Shown in pieces: positions 8,709 to 17,672 of a DNA stretch of 64,000 bases. Source of the DNA: Amycolatopsis sp. EV170708-02-1 (GTDB lineage Bacteria > Actinomycetota > Actinomycetes > Mycobacteriales > Pseudonocardiaceae); NCBI RefSeq assembly GCF_022479115.1, contig NZ_CP092497.1:6944001-7008000 (forward strand). Reading direction: 5' to 3'. A program made the position numbers and the translations under genes. Position 1 is the stretch's first letter; each line of letters opens with the position of its first letter. The notes beneath the pieces were generated by a model. It ran no database searches. It saw only the letters and a list, made by a program, of their open reading frames with translations, and was not told the origin of the DNA.

Positions 8709-8716
8709 GTCGCCGG

Positions 8717-8743
8717 CGTCACAGACCGGTGGGCTACCCGGTC
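8717..8743 (+). promoter_or_regulatory. ECF41-type promoter for SnoaL-like gene
   Basis: CGTCACA at 8717-8723, a 16-base spacer, then GGTC at 8740-8743, followed by ATAGCGG. It lies just after the sigma factor stop codon and 35 bases before the GTG of the SnoaL-like gene. The same GGTCATAGCGG string occurs in the promoter at 9617-9643. Confidence 0.6.
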
Positions 8744-8778
8744 ATAGCGGACGACCACGCAAGAAACGGGGGCACCGT

Positions 8779-9162
8779 GTGCACGCATTCCGTGGTCCGC
8801 TCGATCGGCATGACCGGGTCGTCCGCGCGTTCGCCGAAGCCTGCCGCCGAGGAGAGGCCGCCGCGCTCTCGGCCATCCTGGCCGCCGACGCGGTCGCCAC
8901 GTACGACGGCGGAGGACTGGCGCCCGGCCCCCGCGAGCCCGCGCACGGTGCCGCGGATGTCGCCCGGCTGGTCATGACGTCGCTGTGCGCGCGAGCCGAT
9001 GCCGAGCTGACCGTCGAATCCGTCAACGGCCGCGCCGGGCTCGCCCTGCGCCGTGCCTCCCGTGCCGTCGCGGTCGTCGCCGCCGAAACGGCCGGGTCGA
9101 AGATCACCACGCTCTGGATCGTGGTCAACCCGGCCAAGCTGACCGGCTGGCACCGCGCATGA
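8779..9162 (+). CDS. Free-standing SnoaL/NTF2-like protein resembling ECF41 C-terminal domain
   Basis: A 127-residue protein. FAEACRRGEAAALSAILAADAVATYDGGG and the ending LWIVVNPAKLTGW match, in order, the C-terminal SnoaL-like domain of the adjacent sigma factor (FLAAARSGDLTALERLF..., VLWLVNPEKN). It lacks sigma regions 2 and 4. The GTG start at 8779 follows a GGGGGC ribosome binding site, and an ECF41-type promoter is upstream. It may modulate the sigma factor by mimicking its regulatory domain, or be a small enzyme; neither is shown. Confidence 0.65.
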   Translation: MHAFRGPLDRHDRVVRAFAEACRRGEAAALSAILAADAVATYDGGGLAPGPREPAHGAADVARLVMTSLCARADAELTVESVNGRAGLALRRASRAVAVVAAETAGSKITTLWIVVNPAKLTGWHRA

Positions 9163-9206
9163 CCGGGCCCGCACGGCGGCCGCCGTGCGGGCCCGGTCGG
9201 TGGTCT

Positions 9207-9581
9207 TCACTTCTTCGTCCTCGTCCATCCCTTCGCCCGGAGTTCTTCCTCGGCCACGAGGTCGACCATCGGCTTGCCCGGTTCGCAGAGCATGGTGACG
9301 GTGAACCGCACCGGGACGTCGTCGCGGTTGTTGCCGTCCTGGTAGTGGATGACGTCGCCGCCCGGCTCCCAGAACGCCTCGCCGGCGCGGACGACGCGCG
9401 GCGGCGCACCTTCGAGTTCGAACACCATCTCGCCCTCCAGCACGTAGCCGAAGGCCGGTCCGGGATGGCGGTGCGGCGGGGTGCCGGGGTCGCCCGGCGG
9501 GTACTCGATGACGATGGTCATCGCATGCGCCCCCTCCGGGATGAAGGGTGGTTGCGCCTCTTGCAGCACGGTCAATGACAT
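9207..9581 (-). CDS. Cupin-domain protein
   Basis: A 124-residue single-domain cupin. PHRHPGPAFGYVLEGEMVFELEG is the first cupin motif with the metal-binding His and Glu residues, and PGGDVIHYQDGNN is the second, with its His. The length is normal for stand-alone cupins. An ECF41-type promoter lies upstream on the same strand. Small cupins of this kind are often bound to a metal and act in detoxification or small-molecule turnover; the substrate is not evident. Confidence 0.85.
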   Translation of the reverse strand: MSLTVLQEAQPPFIPEGAHAMTIVIEYPPGDPGTPPHRHPGPAFGYVLEGEMVFELEGAPPRVVRAGEAFWEPGGDVIHYQDGNNRDDVPVRFTVTMLCEPGKPMVDLVAEEELRAKGWTRTKK

Positions 9582-9616
9582 GGAAGGCCTCCTCGGCGAA
9601 CGGGTGCACCCGCTAT

Positions 9617-9643
9617 GACCGGACAGCCGCGCGATCTGTGACT
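9617..9643 (-). promoter_or_regulatory. ECF41-type promoter for cupin gene
   Basis: Read on the minus strand: AGTCACA (9643-9637), a 16-base spacer, then GGTC (9620-9617) and ATAGCGG. It lies about 36 bases upstream of the cupin ATG at 9581 and matches the promoter at 8717 in both boxes, the spacing and the bases downstream. Confidence 0.6.
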
Positions 9644-9692
9644 CCCCGGACCGCGCGCGCCGCCCACGCCGAAACCCTGACGCGCGCCTGAC

Positions 9693-10103
9693 TCAGTCGC
9701 CGAGTTCCCGCAGGGCGGCGAGCACTTCTTCCGGTACGTCGAGGCCGGCTTCCACTTCCGACACCTTCGCGGCCACGCGGCGATACGTCGCGCGGCCACG
9801 GGTGCTGAGGTGGACGAGCACGCGTCGTCTGTCCGCGGCGTCGACCTCGCGGTAGGCCTGCGCGGTGGTCACCAGTTTGTCCACCACCCTGGTCAACGTC
9901 GGGGCGGTGGCGAGCGTCCGGTCGGCGAGGTCTGCCATGGCGAGACCTCCCTTGCCGCTCAGCGCGTCCAGCACCAGCCACTGGTCCAAGGTGAGGCCTT
10001 CCTTGGCGAGCACCTGCTCGACCCTGGCGGCGACGGCCCGGGCGGCGCGGGTGAGCGAGCCGGTGAGCGACGTTCCGGCGGTCGTGACGCCGCGTGTCCC
10101 CAT
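9693..10103 (-). CDS. MarR-family transcriptional regulator
   Basis: A 136-residue winged-helix regulator. LTLDQWLVLDALSG, MADLADRTLATAPTLTRVVDKL (recognition helix region) and DRRRVLVHLSTRGRA (wing) fit MarR. The ATG at 10103 is chosen on a GGGGAC site upstream; a longer frame exists. It is divergent from the amidase operon, and a palindrome lies at 10148-10165 between them, so it is the likely repressor of that operon. Confidence 0.85.
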   Translation of the reverse strand: MGTRGVTTAGTSLTGSLTRAARAVAARVEQVLAKEGLTLDQWLVLDALSGKGGLAMADLADRTLATAPTLTRVVDKLVTTAQAYREVDAADRRRVLVHLSTRGRATYRRVAAKVSEVEAGLDVPEEVLAALRELGD

Positions 10104-10147
10104 ATCCCGTCCCCTTGCCAAAACCGGACACCCTCGCAATACTTCCA

Positions 10148-10165
10148 GGTGAAAGCACTTTGACC
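10148..10165. promoter_or_regulatory. Candidate MarR operator
   Basis: GGTGAAAG-CA-CTTTGACC is an inverted repeat with one mismatch. It lies 25 bases before the amiC-like start and about 45 bases before the divergent MarR start. Its size fits a MarR dimer site. Confidence 0.45.
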
Positions 10166-10190
10166 TTACCGGGCCACCGCACGGAGCGCC

Positions 10191-11267
10191 ATGCCCCTAC
10201 GCCTCGCCACCCGGCCCCGCGACGACACCTGGCGTGTGGCCATGGTGGTCCCGTTGCAAGGGCCCGCCGGGCTGTTCGGCCCGTCGTGCGAGGCGATCAC
10301 GGAGCTGGCCGTCCACGAGCTCAACGAATCCGGCGGCATCCTCGGCAGGCAGGTCGAGGCCGAGGTGGTCGACGGCGGCGGCACGCCCGCGCAGGTGGCG
10401 GGCGACTTGCGGCGGCTGGTCGGCACAGGGCGGGTCGACGCGGTGAGCGGCTGGCACATCTCGTCGGTCCGGCACGCGCTCGCACCGGTCGTGGCCGACA
10501 GGATCCCGTACGTGTACACGTCGCTCTACGAAGGCGGCGAGCGCCGCGCGGGCATCTTCTGCACGGGCGAAACGCCGCGCTGCCAGATCGAACCGGCGCT
10601 GCGCTGGCTGCGCGACCACCTCGGCACCCGTCGCTGGTTCGTCGTCGGCGACGACTACGTCTGGCCGCACCGGTCGACCCGCGCGATCCGCCACTACGCC
10701 AAGGATCTCGATCTGCGCATCACCGGCGAGGCGTTCGTCGGGCTCGGGGCGGGCGATATGTCCACAGTGGTCCGCAAGATCGAACAGTCCACAAGCGACG
10801 GTGTGCTCATGTTGCTGGTCGGGCAGGACGCGGTGCGCTTCAACCGCGCCTTCGCCGCGCACGGGCTCAGCGATCGGCTGATCCGGTTCAGCCCGCTGAT
10901 GGAGGAGAACATGCTCCTGGCGAGCGGCGCGAACGCCACCGGCAACCTCTACGTCTCCGCCGCCTACTTCCGTTCCATGGTCACCGCCGACGCGATGGAC
11001 CTGCTCGGCCGCTACGTCGGCCGCAACGGCCCCGGCGCCCCGGCACTGAACAACGCCGCCGAATCCTGTTACGAGGGGTTGCACACGCTGGCGGAACTCG
11101 TCCGACGCGCGGGCACGTCGGAGCTTCCCGCGCTCAACGCGGCGATCGACGGCGTCGCCTATCACGGGCCGCGCGGCACGATCGAGTTCCGCGGGCAGCA
11201 GGCCGATCAGCACGTCCATCTCGCGGTCGCCGACGGCTACGACTTCGAAGTCCTCACCCGGCTCTGA
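10191..11267 (+). CDS. AmiC-like amide/urea substrate-binding protein
   Basis: A 358-residue periplasmic-binding-fold protein of the AmiC/UrtA/FmdD group: VAMVVPLQGPAGLFGPSCEAITELAVHELN starts the fold, and the body (PVVADRIPYVYTSLYEGGER, YVWPHRSTRAIRHYAKD) follows. No signal peptide or lipobox is visible, so like Pseudomonas AmiC it may act inside the cell as an amide sensor. It is the first gene before amiS and amiE. In Pseudomonas, AmiC binds the antiterminator AmiR; no AmiR homologue is present here, so its role may differ. Confidence 0.8.
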   Translation: MPLRLATRPRDDTWRVAMVVPLQGPAGLFGPSCEAITELAVHELNESGGILGRQVEAEVVDGGGTPAQVAGDLRRLVGTGRVDAVSGWHISSVRHALAPVVADRIPYVYTSLYEGGERRAGIFCTGETPRCQIEPALRWLRDHLGTRRWFVVGDDYVWPHRSTRAIRHYAKDLDLRITGEAFVGLGAGDMSTVVRKIEQSTSDGVLMLLVGQDAVRFNRAFAAHGLSDRLIRFSPLMEENMLLASGANATGNLYVSAAYFRSMVTADAMDLLGRYVGRNGPGAPALNNAAESCYEGLHTLAELVRRAGTSELPALNAAIDGVAYHGPRGTIEFRGQQADQHVHLAVADGYDFEVLTRL

Positions 11268-11350
11268 AAGCCACCCCTTGACTCGCTCCGGCACACCACA
11301 TACTTTCATTTGAAATTATTCCATGTGACGCACGTCCTGCGGAGGTGAGC

Positions 11351-11860
11351 ATGGGCAACGTGGGCCTGCTCTACGTCGGCGCCGCCTTGATGATCAACGG
11401 CCTGATGTTGCTGGGCCGGATACCTCCGCGTTCGGCGGCGGTGCTGAACCTGTTCGTCGGCGCGCTCCAGTGCGTCACCCCGACCGTGCTGATCGTCCAG
11501 GCGGACGGGAATCCGGACACGATCCTCGCCGCGTCCGGCCTGTACCTGTTCGGTTTCACCTATCTGTACGTCGGTATCGCGAACCTCGCCGGCCTGGAGC
11601 CCGAAGGCATCGGCTGGTTCTCGCTCTTCGTGGCGGGCGCCGCCGTGGCGTACGCGGGAATCGCCTTCTGGCACGACGACGATCCGGTGTTCGGCGTCAT
11701 CTGGCTGTCCTGGGCGCTGTTGTGGACCTTGTTCTTCCTGGTTCTCGGCCTTGACAAGGAACAGCTGACGCGGTTCACCGGCTGGACCTCCCTGCTGCTC
11801 AGCCAGCCGACCTGCACGGTGCCCGCCTTCCTCGGCCTCACCGGCGTTTACCCGTCCTGA
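11351..11860 (+). CDS. amiS: AmiS/UreI-family amide/urea channel
   Basis: A 169-residue integral membrane protein with six to seven hydrophobic segments. NVGLLYVGAALMINGLMLLG and LFGFTYLYVGIANL fit the AmiS/UreI family of proton-gated urea and short-amide channels. ATG 11351 is preferred to the GTG at 11345, because the latter overlaps the GGAGG ribosome binding site. It lies between amiC-like and amiE and probably admits the amide substrate. A short inverted repeat, TTTCA-TT-TGAAA, lies upstream near 11305. Confidence 0.85.
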   Translation: MGNVGLLYVGAALMINGLMLLGRIPPRSAAVLNLFVGALQCVTPTVLIVQADGNPDTILAASGLYLFGFTYLYVGIANLAGLEPEGIGWFSLFVAGAAVAYAGIAFWHDDDPVFGVIWLSWALLWTLFFLVLGLDKEQLTRFTGWTSLLLSQPTCTVPAFLGLTGVYPS

Positions 11861-11887
11861 AAAACCGTTCGGAGAAAAGGAGTCTTC

Positions 11888-12886
11888 ATGCGACACGGTG
11901 ACATTTCCGCCAGCCCGGACACGGTCGGTGTCGCGGTGGTCAACTACAAGATGCCGCGCCTGCACACCAAGGCCGAAGTCCTCGACAACGCCCGCAAGAT
12001 CGCCGAAATGGTGGTGGGCATGAAATCCGGGCTTCCCGGCATGGATCTCGTGGTGTTCCCCGAGTACTCGACCCAGGGCATCATGTACGACCCGAAGGAG
12101 ATGTACGAGACCGCGGCGACGATTCCCGGCGAGGAGACCGAGATCTTCGCGGCCGCGTGCCGGGAAGCCCAGACCTGGGGCGTCTTCTCGATCACCGGCG
12201 AGCGGCACGAGGACCACCCGGCCAAACCGCCGTACAACACGCTCGTGCTCATCAACGACCGCGGCGAGATCGTCCAGAAATACCGGAAGATCCTGCCCTG
12301 GTGCCCGATCGAGGGCTGGTATCCCGGCGAGGACACCTACGTCAGCGACGGCCCCAAGGGCATGAAGATCTCGCTGATCATCTGCGACGACGGGAACTAC
12401 CCGGAGATCTGGCGCGACTGCGCGATGAAGGGCGCCGAACTCATCGTGCGCTGCCAGGGCTACATGTATCCGGCCAAGGAACAGCAGATCCTCATGGCCA
12501 AGGCGATGGCGTGGGCCAACAACTGTTACGTGGCGGTGGCGAACGCCGCCGGTTTCGACGGCGTGTACTCGTACTTCGGCCATTCCGCGATCATCGGCTT
12601 CGACGGGCGCACACTCGGCGAGACCGGCGAAGAGGAATACGGGATCCAGTACGCGCAGCTTTCGGTTTCGGCGATCCGTGACGCGCGGACCTACGACCAG
12701 TCGCAGAACCACATCTTCAAGCTGCTGCACCGGGGTTACACCGGCGTGCAGGACGCGGACGAGGGCGACAAGGGCGTGGCGGACTGCCCGTTCGACTTCT
12801 ACAAGCTCTGGGTCACCGACGCCAAGAAGGCGCAGGAGAAGGTGGAGTCGATCACCCGCGACACCATCACTCCTCGGCATCCCTGA
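11888..12886 (+). CDS. amiE: Aliphatic amidase
   Basis: A 332-residue nitrilase-superfamily amidase that hydrolyses short aliphatic amides to acid and ammonia. The N-terminus (MRHGDIS...[17 protein letters not shown]) is nearly that of Pseudomonas AmiE. Glu59 in VVFPEYS and the Cys of IICDDGN, at about position 166, are two members of the catalytic triad; Lys134 is expected in YRKILPW. The protein ends after TITPRHP, slightly shorter than Pseudomonas AmiE, so the C-terminal tail is reduced. The gene is preceded by GGAG and is probably cotranscribed with amiS. Confidence 0.95.
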   Translation: MRHGDISASPDTVGVAVVNYKMPRLHTKAEVLDNARKIAEMVVGMKSGLPGMDLVVFPEYSTQGIMYDPKEMYETAATIPGEETEIFAAACREAQTWGVFSITGERHEDHPAKPPYNTLVLINDRGEIVQKYRKILPWCPIEGWYPGEDTYVSDGPKGMKISLIICDDGNYPEIWRDCAMKGAELIVRCQGYMYPAKEQQILMAKAMAWANNCYVAVANAAGFDGVYSYFGHSAIIGFDGRTLGETGEEEYGIQYAQLSVSAIRDARTYDQSQNHIFKLLHRGYTGVQDADEGDKGVADCPFDFYKLWVTDAKKAQEKVESITRDTITPRHP

Positions 12887-12915
12887 CGAGGACAGTGCGC
12901 CCTAGACTCGGCGCC

Positions 12916-13380
12916 ATGGACCGGATCGACAGCGGCAGCCGGACGATCGCCGCCCCGCCCGAGACCGTCTACCAGGCACTCCTCGACCGGGAGTCCCTGG
13001 AAACCTGGCTGCCGCCCGAAGGTATGCGGGGCCGGATCGAGCACTGGGATCCGCGGCCCGGCGGCGGTTTCCGGATGACCCTCACCTACCTCGACGCGTC
13101 CGCCGCGCCCGGCAAATCGTCGGACGCGACGGACGTCGTCGAAGTCGGGTTCGCCGAGCTGGTGCCCGCCGAACGCGTCGTGCAGCGGGCCGTCTTCGAA
13201 TCCGAAGACCCCGCGTTCGCGGGCACCATGACGATGACCTGGAGCCTGACCGCCGCGGGTGACGGCACCGAAGTGACCGTCACCGCGACGGGCGTGCCCT
13301 CCGGCATCGGCCAGGCGGATCACGAGGCCGGGATCGCCTCCTCACTGGCCAACCTGGCTTCCTTCGCCGAGACGCGCTGA
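12916..13380 (+). CDS. SRPBCC (AHSA1/START-like) domain protein
   Basis: A 154-residue protein. IDSGSRTIAAPPETVYQALLDRESLETWLPPEGM opens an AHSA1-type SRPBCC fold, followed by the typical FRMTLTY, DVVEVGFAELVPAERVVQ and TMTWSLTAAGDGTEVTV strands and a C-terminal helix. These small proteins bind hydrophobic ligands; the ligand is not evident. Its last 61 bases overlap the 3' end of the convergent MFS gene. Confidence 0.8.
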   Translation: MDRIDSGSRTIAAPPETVYQALLDRESLETWLPPEGMRGRIEHWDPRPGGGFRMTLTYLDASAAPGKSSDATDVVEVGFAELVPAERVVQRAVFESEDPAFAGTMTMTWSLTAAGDGTEVTVTATGVPSGIGQADHEAGIASSLANLASFAETR

Positions 13381-14771
13381 CGGCCGGACGCGATGACGAT
13401 CGCGGCGAGCACGGCCATCACCAGTGGCACCACCAGCGCCGCCCGGTACCCGCCGAGCGCTGCCTCGGGCGAACCACCCGCGCCGAGCGCGGCGACGTTG
13501 ACGGCGGTCACCGCGGACAGCCCGAGCGCCGCGCCGAACTGGAACGCCGTGTACAGCAGACCGCCCGCGAGCCCCTGTTCGTCCTCGGCGATCCCCTCGG
13601 TGGCGACGATCGTCAGCGGACCGTAGGCGATCGCGAAGCCGAGCCCCAGGATGATCATCGACGGGAACATCGCCGCGTACGTCCAGTCCAGGCCCAGCGG
13701 CAGGAAGAGCGCGTAGGACACGGCCGCGAGCACGAAACCGCCGAAGATCAGCCGGGTGTTGCCGAACCTCGCCACCAGCCGCGGGGTCAGCGTCGGCGCG
13801 AGGATCGCGTCGATCCCGACCGCCAGCAGCGCCAGGCTCGTCTCCAGCGTCGACCAGCCCCGCAGTTCCTGCAGGTACAGCGTGACCAGGAACTGGAACC
13901 CGAAGAACGAGCCCGCGAACAGCAATGCGCTGGCGTTCGCCCGCACCAGCGGCCCCGACTTCAGGATGCCCAGGCGCACCAGCGGCGCGGGCGAGCGGCG
14001 TTCGACGGACACGAAGGCCACCAGCGCGGCCACTCCCCCGGCGAACGACGCGACGGTCCAGCCCCAGCCCTGTCCGGGGTGTTCCAGCCGGACCACCGCG
14101 TAGGCGATCAACAGCATCGCCACCGTGACGGTGACCGCGCCGGCGAAGTCCAGGCGACGCGGGCCGGGTTCCTCGCGAGCGGGTTCCTTGATGAGCCAGA
14201 GCGCGGCGAGCAGGATGACCGCGGACAGGATCACCGGCGTGAAGAACACCCAGCGCCAGTCGATCCTGGCCAGCAGGCCGCCGATGACGAGGCCGAGCGA
14301 GAAGCCGCCCGCCCCGGTGCCGGCGTAGAACAACAGGGCCTTGTTGCGCTTCGGGCCCTCTTCGAAGCTCGTGGTGATGATGGACAGGCCCGCCGGGGTC
14401 ATGAAGGCCGCGGCGACGCCGGTGACGAACCGGGCGAGCAGCAGCATCCAGCCTTCGGTGGCGAATCCGCCCAGCCCGGAGAAGACGAGGAACACCACCA
14501 GCCAGCCGACGAACATGCGGCGGCGGCCGTACAGGTCGGCGGCGCGCCCGCCCAGCAGCATGAACCCGCCGTAGCCGAGCACGTAGGCGCTCACCACGCC
14601 GCTCAGCGTCGCGGTCGACAGGCCGAGCTCGGCCCGGATGGACGGCAGCGCCACGTTCAGCATCGCGACGTCGATGCCCTCCAGGAAGATGGCGCCGCAC
14701 AGCACCAGGAGCACGCCCCAGGCCCGCCCTCCCATCCGGTCGGTGCGCGCAAGCGTTTGCGAGTCGTTCAA
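13320..14771 (-). CDS. MFS drug-efflux transporter (14-helix type)
   Basis: A 483-residue exporter of the DHA2/EmrB type: LLVLCGAIFLEGIDVAMLNVALPSI is helix 1 with motif D, LLGGRAADLYGRRRMF is the loop 2-3 motif A, and ARFVTGVAAAFMTPAGLSII is motif C, typical of antiporters. The start is taken as TTG 14771 with AGGGAG upstream, because translation from further 5' would add a non-membrane extension. It is divergent from the HxlR gene at 14869, which probably regulates it. The last 61 bases overlap the SRPBCC gene. Confidence 0.8.
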   Translation of the reverse strand: MNDSQTLARTDRMGGRAWGVLLVLCGAIFLEGIDVAMLNVALPSIRAELGLSTATLSGVVSAYVLGYGGFMLLGGRAADLYGRRRMFVGWLVVFLVFSGLGGFATEGWMLLLARFVTGVAAAFMTPAGLSIITTSFEEGPKRNKALLFYAGTGAGGFSLGLVIGGLLARIDWRWVFFTPVILSAVILLAALWLIKEPAREEPGPRRLDFAGAVTVTVAMLLIAYAVVRLEHPGQGWGWTVASFAGGVAALVAFVSVERRSPAPLVRLGILKSGPLVRANASALLFAGSFFGFQFLVTLYLQELRGWSTLETSLALLAVGIDAILAPTLTPRLVARFGNTRLIFGGFVLAAVSYALFLPLGLDWTYAAMFPSMIILGLGFAIAYGPLTIVATEGIAEDEQGLAGGLLYTAFQFGAALGLSAVTAVNVAALGAGGSPEAALGGYRAALVVPLVMAVLAAIVIASGRQRVSAKEARLASEEAIPAS

Positions 14772-14868
14772 GATCGGATCTCCCTCAGTGAACGGGAACC
14801 GACGGTTACTCATCAGCCGGTCGGTTCCCTCTTGTAACCAAGGGGATCTTCCGTCACCGTCGATGACC

Positions 14869-15291
14869 ATGGAAGAAGGCACTTTGAACTCACCCAGTCG
14901 TTGCGAACTCACCGAGGAGGACTACGAGGCCTTCCAGTGGGACACGCGCGAAGACTGCGAGGTCCGCCAGATCCTGGACCGGGTGGCGGACAAATGGTCG
15001 CTCCTGGTGATCGCGCTGCTCGACCGCAACACCCTGCGGTTCACCGAGCTCAAGTACAAGATCGACGGCATCAGCCAGCGCATGCTCACCACCACGCTGC
15101 GGCATCTGGAACGCGACGGGCTGGTGAGCCGCACCGTCTATCCGGTGGTGCCGCCCCGCGTCGAGTACGCGCTGACACCGCTGGGGATGACGTTGCACAA
15201 GACGATCCAGTCGCTGGTCACCTGGACCGAGGACCACCAGGGCGAGATCGCCCTCGCGCGCGCCCAGTACGACAAACGCGTCACCGCCTAG
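14869..15291 (+). CDS. HxlR-family transcriptional regulator
   Basis: A 140-residue winged-helix regulator: DCEVRQILDRVADKWSLLVI, LRFTELKYKIDGISQRMLTTTLRHLERDGLV and YPVVPPRVEYALTPLG are the standard HxlR signatures. ATG 14869 is used; ATG 14863 and a downstream TTG (14884) after GAAGAAGG are possible. The divergent gap to the MFS gene contains a split inverted repeat GGTTAC (14804) and GTAACC (14834), a possible operator. Confidence 0.85.
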   Translation: MEEGTLNSPSRCELTEEDYEAFQWDTREDCEVRQILDRVADKWSLLVIALLDRNTLRFTELKYKIDGISQRMLTTTLRHLERDGLVSRTVYPVVPPRVEYALTPLGMTLHKTIQSLVTWTEDHQGEIALARAQYDKRVTA

Positions 15292-15299
15292 GGAGCCGC

Positions 15300-16283
15300 A
15301 TGGCCAGACTGTCCGGAGGGGATCCGTCACTGCTGCGGCGGCTCAACGCCATCGCCGTCCTGCGAGCGCTGTACGCGGCCGAGGAACTCACCCTCGCGGA
15401 ACTGGTCAAGGCGAGCGAGGTCTCCCGTCCGACGGTCGAGGAGATCGCCGCCGACCTCGGTGAACAGGGGCTGGTCGAGGAGGTCCCGCTTCCTCCCGGC
15501 GCGCCGCGGCCGGTGGGGCGGCCCGCCAAGCGATACCGCTTCCGCCACGAGTCCGGGCACGTCGCCGGCCTCGAGATCGGCCCGCATCAGGCGTTGTGCC
15601 TGGTCGCCGACCTGCGGGGCGAGGTCGTCGGGCGGGCGGGGGCCGGGCTCACCCCGGAAACGGCCGCCGCGGACCGGCTCGGTACGGCGCACCGGGTGCT
15701 CGCCACCGCCGTCGAAGGCCGCGCCAACGTGCGGGTGCTCGGCATCGGCACGACCGGCGTGGTGTCCGGCGGCAAGGTCGTCCACAACTACCGCCTGCCC
15801 GGCTGGACCGGCGTCGACCTGCCCGCGGAGTTCGGCGGCGGCTGTCCGGTGCTGGCCGGGAACGACACCGAACTCGCGACGCTGGCCGAACATTGGCGCG
15901 GCGCCGCGCACGGCTTCGACGACGTCGTCTACGTGCGGGCCGGACCCGCCGTCTCGCTGGGCCTGCTGCTCGGCGGGAAGCTGCACGCGGGCCACCACGG
16001 CGCGGCAGGCCAGCTCGGCGCCCTGCGCCAGGCGAGCGAGTTCGCCGAACTGGTCGCCGCCACCATCCTCGCCCTCGACCCGCAACTGGTGGTGATCAGC
16101 GGCTCCGAAAAACCGCTGGCCACGACGCTGCGCGCCGAACTGGCCCGGCTGTGCCTGTTCCCGGTGCGCGTCGAAACGTCGGCGCTCGGCGAAGACGCGG
16201 TCGCGCTCGGCGCGGTCCGGCTGGCGCTGAGCCGGGTGGAGCGCGAACTGTTCAGCGTGGCGGACGTCGCCGGAGCAGGCTGA
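15300..16283 (+). CDS. ROK-family transcriptional regulator
   Basis: A 327-residue protein with an N-terminal winged helix (LRRLNAIAVLRALYAAEELTLAELVKASEVSRPTVEEI) and a C-terminal ROK sugar-kinase-like domain (VAGLEIGPHQALCLVADL, VLAGNDTELATLAEH). The zinc-binding CXCGXXGC cluster of sugar-kinase ROK proteins is not visible, and AGHHGAAGQLGAL replaces the usual GEIGH, so sugar phosphorylation is unlikely. It follows the HxlR gene after 8 bases. The 3' end overlaps the convergent permease gene by 32 bases. Confidence 0.8.
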   Translation: MARLSGGDPSLLRRLNAIAVLRALYAAEELTLAELVKASEVSRPTVEEIAADLGEQGLVEEVPLPPGAPRPVGRPAKRYRFRHESGHVAGLEIGPHQALCLVADLRGEVVGRAGAGLTPETAAADRLGTAHRVLATAVEGRANVRVLGIGTTGVVSGGKVVHNYRLPGWTGVDLPAEFGGGCPVLAGNDTELATLAEHWRGAAHGFDDVVYVRAGPAVSLGLLLGGKLHAGHHGAAGQLGALRQASEFAELVAATILALDPQLVVISGSEKPLATTLRAELARLCLFPVRVETSALGEDAVALGAVRLALSRVERELFSVADVAGAG

Positions 16284-17640
16284 TCACCACGATCAGCACG
16301 GCCACCGCGCCACTGGTGAACAGCTGCGTCCGCGCGTCGGCGTCCGTCCACATGAGAACGAGCACACCCGCCATCGCGAGCAGCGCGACCCAGCTGAGCC
16401 ACGGGAAACCCCACATCCGCACCGGCAGATCGGCGGCCGTGCCGTCGCGTTCCGCCGCCTTCCGCAGCCGCAGCTGGGAGACGGCGACGAAGATCCAGAC
16501 CAGCAGGATATTCGCCCCGATGGCGTTGAGCAGGAACGGCAGCACGTGTTCCGGGGCGAGGAAGTTCAGCAACACGGCCACGAAACCGAAGGCCACCGAC
16601 GCGAGCACCGCCGTCCGCGGGACACCGGCACCGGACAGTTTCAGCATCGCGCGCGGCGCTTCACCGCGTCCGGCCAAGGAGAACACCATGCGCGAGGCGC
16701 CGTAGAGGTTCGCGTTGAGCGCCGAGAGCAGCGAGGTCAGCACGACGAAGCTCATCAGCAGCGCCGCCGACGGAACCCCGATCTTCTCCAGGATGACGAC
16801 GAAGGGGCTGGTGTTGGCCGAAGCCGATTCCCACGGCAGCAACAGCACCATCAGCGCCACGGAACCGACGTAGAACAGCAGCAGCCGCACGATGACCGTG
16901 CGCGTGGTACGGCGGATCGACCCCGCCGGGTCGTCGGACTCCGCGGCCGCGATGGTCACCAATTCCATGCCACCGAAGGAGAACGCGACCGCGAGCAGAC
17001 CGGTCAGCACGCCTTGGAGGCCGTTGGGCAGGAAACCGCCGTGCCCGGTGAGGTTGTCCAGGCCGACCGCCGTCGTGCCCGGCAGGATCCCGAACACCGC
17101 CAGGGTGCCGAGGACGAGGAAGGCGACCACGGCGGTCACCTTGATCGCGCCGAACCAGAACTCGAATTCCCCGAACGAGCGCACGGCGAACAGGTTCACC
17201 GCGGTCAGCACCGCCATGAACAGCAGCACCCAGGTCCACTGTGGAACCTGGGGCAGCAGCCCGTTCGCGATCCCCGCGGCCGCGGTGGCCTCGGCGGCGA
17301 CCACGACCACCAGCAGCGACCAGTACAGCCAGCCGACGGTGAACCCGGCCCAGCGGCCGAGCGCCTTCTCCGCGTACACCGAGAACGAGCCGCTGCTCGG
17401 CTCGGCGGCCGCCATCTCGCCCAGCATGCGCATCACGAGCACCATGAGCAGGCCCGCGACCACATAGGACAGCAGGATGCCGGGGCCGGCGGTCTTGATC
17501 CCCGCGCCGGTGCCCACGAACAGCCCGGCGCCGATCGCCCCGCTGATGGCCAGCATGGTGACGTGCCGCCGCCGGAACCCGGTGCCGAGCGATTTCGTCT
17601 CGATCGCGGTCACGGGTTCGGCGGGACCTGGTGCGGGCAT
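16252..17640 (-). CDS. Amino-acid permease (APC family)
   Basis: A 462-residue APC-type transporter with about twelve helices. RRRHVTMLAISGAIGAGLFVGTGAGI and GPGILLSYVVAGLLMVLVMRMLGEMAAA are the consensus features of the AAT/GABA-permease subfamily. ATG 17640 is chosen because it places a normal hydrophilic N-terminus before helix 1; a TTG further upstream keeps the frame. It is the second gene after the PLP decarboxylase (33-base gap), which suggests it imports the amino acid or exchanges it for the amine product. Confidence 0.85.
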   Translation of the reverse strand: MPAPGPAEPVTAIETKSLGTGFRRRHVTMLAISGAIGAGLFVGTGAGIKTAGPGILLSYVVAGLLMVLVMRMLGEMAAAEPSSGSFSVYAEKALGRWAGFTVGWLYWSLLVVVVAAEATAAAGIANGLLPQVPQWTWVLLFMAVLTAVNLFAVRSFGEFEFWFGAIKVTAVVAFLVLGTLAVFGILPGTTAVGLDNLTGHGGFLPNGLQGVLTGLLAVAFSFGGMELVTIAAAESDDPAGSIRRTTRTVIVRLLLFYVGSVALMVLLLPWESASANTSPFVVILEKIGVPSAALLMSFVVLTSLLSALNANLYGASRMVFSLAGRGEAPRAMLKLSGAGVPRTAVLASVAFGFVAVLLNFLAPEHVLPFLLNAIGANILLVWIFVAVSQLRLRKAAERDGTAADLPVRMWGFPWLSWVALLAMAGVLVLMWTDADARTQLFTSGAVAVLIVVISLLRRRPPR

Positions 17641-17672
17641 GGTGGATCCATTCGTCTGCGGTACGCGGGAGC

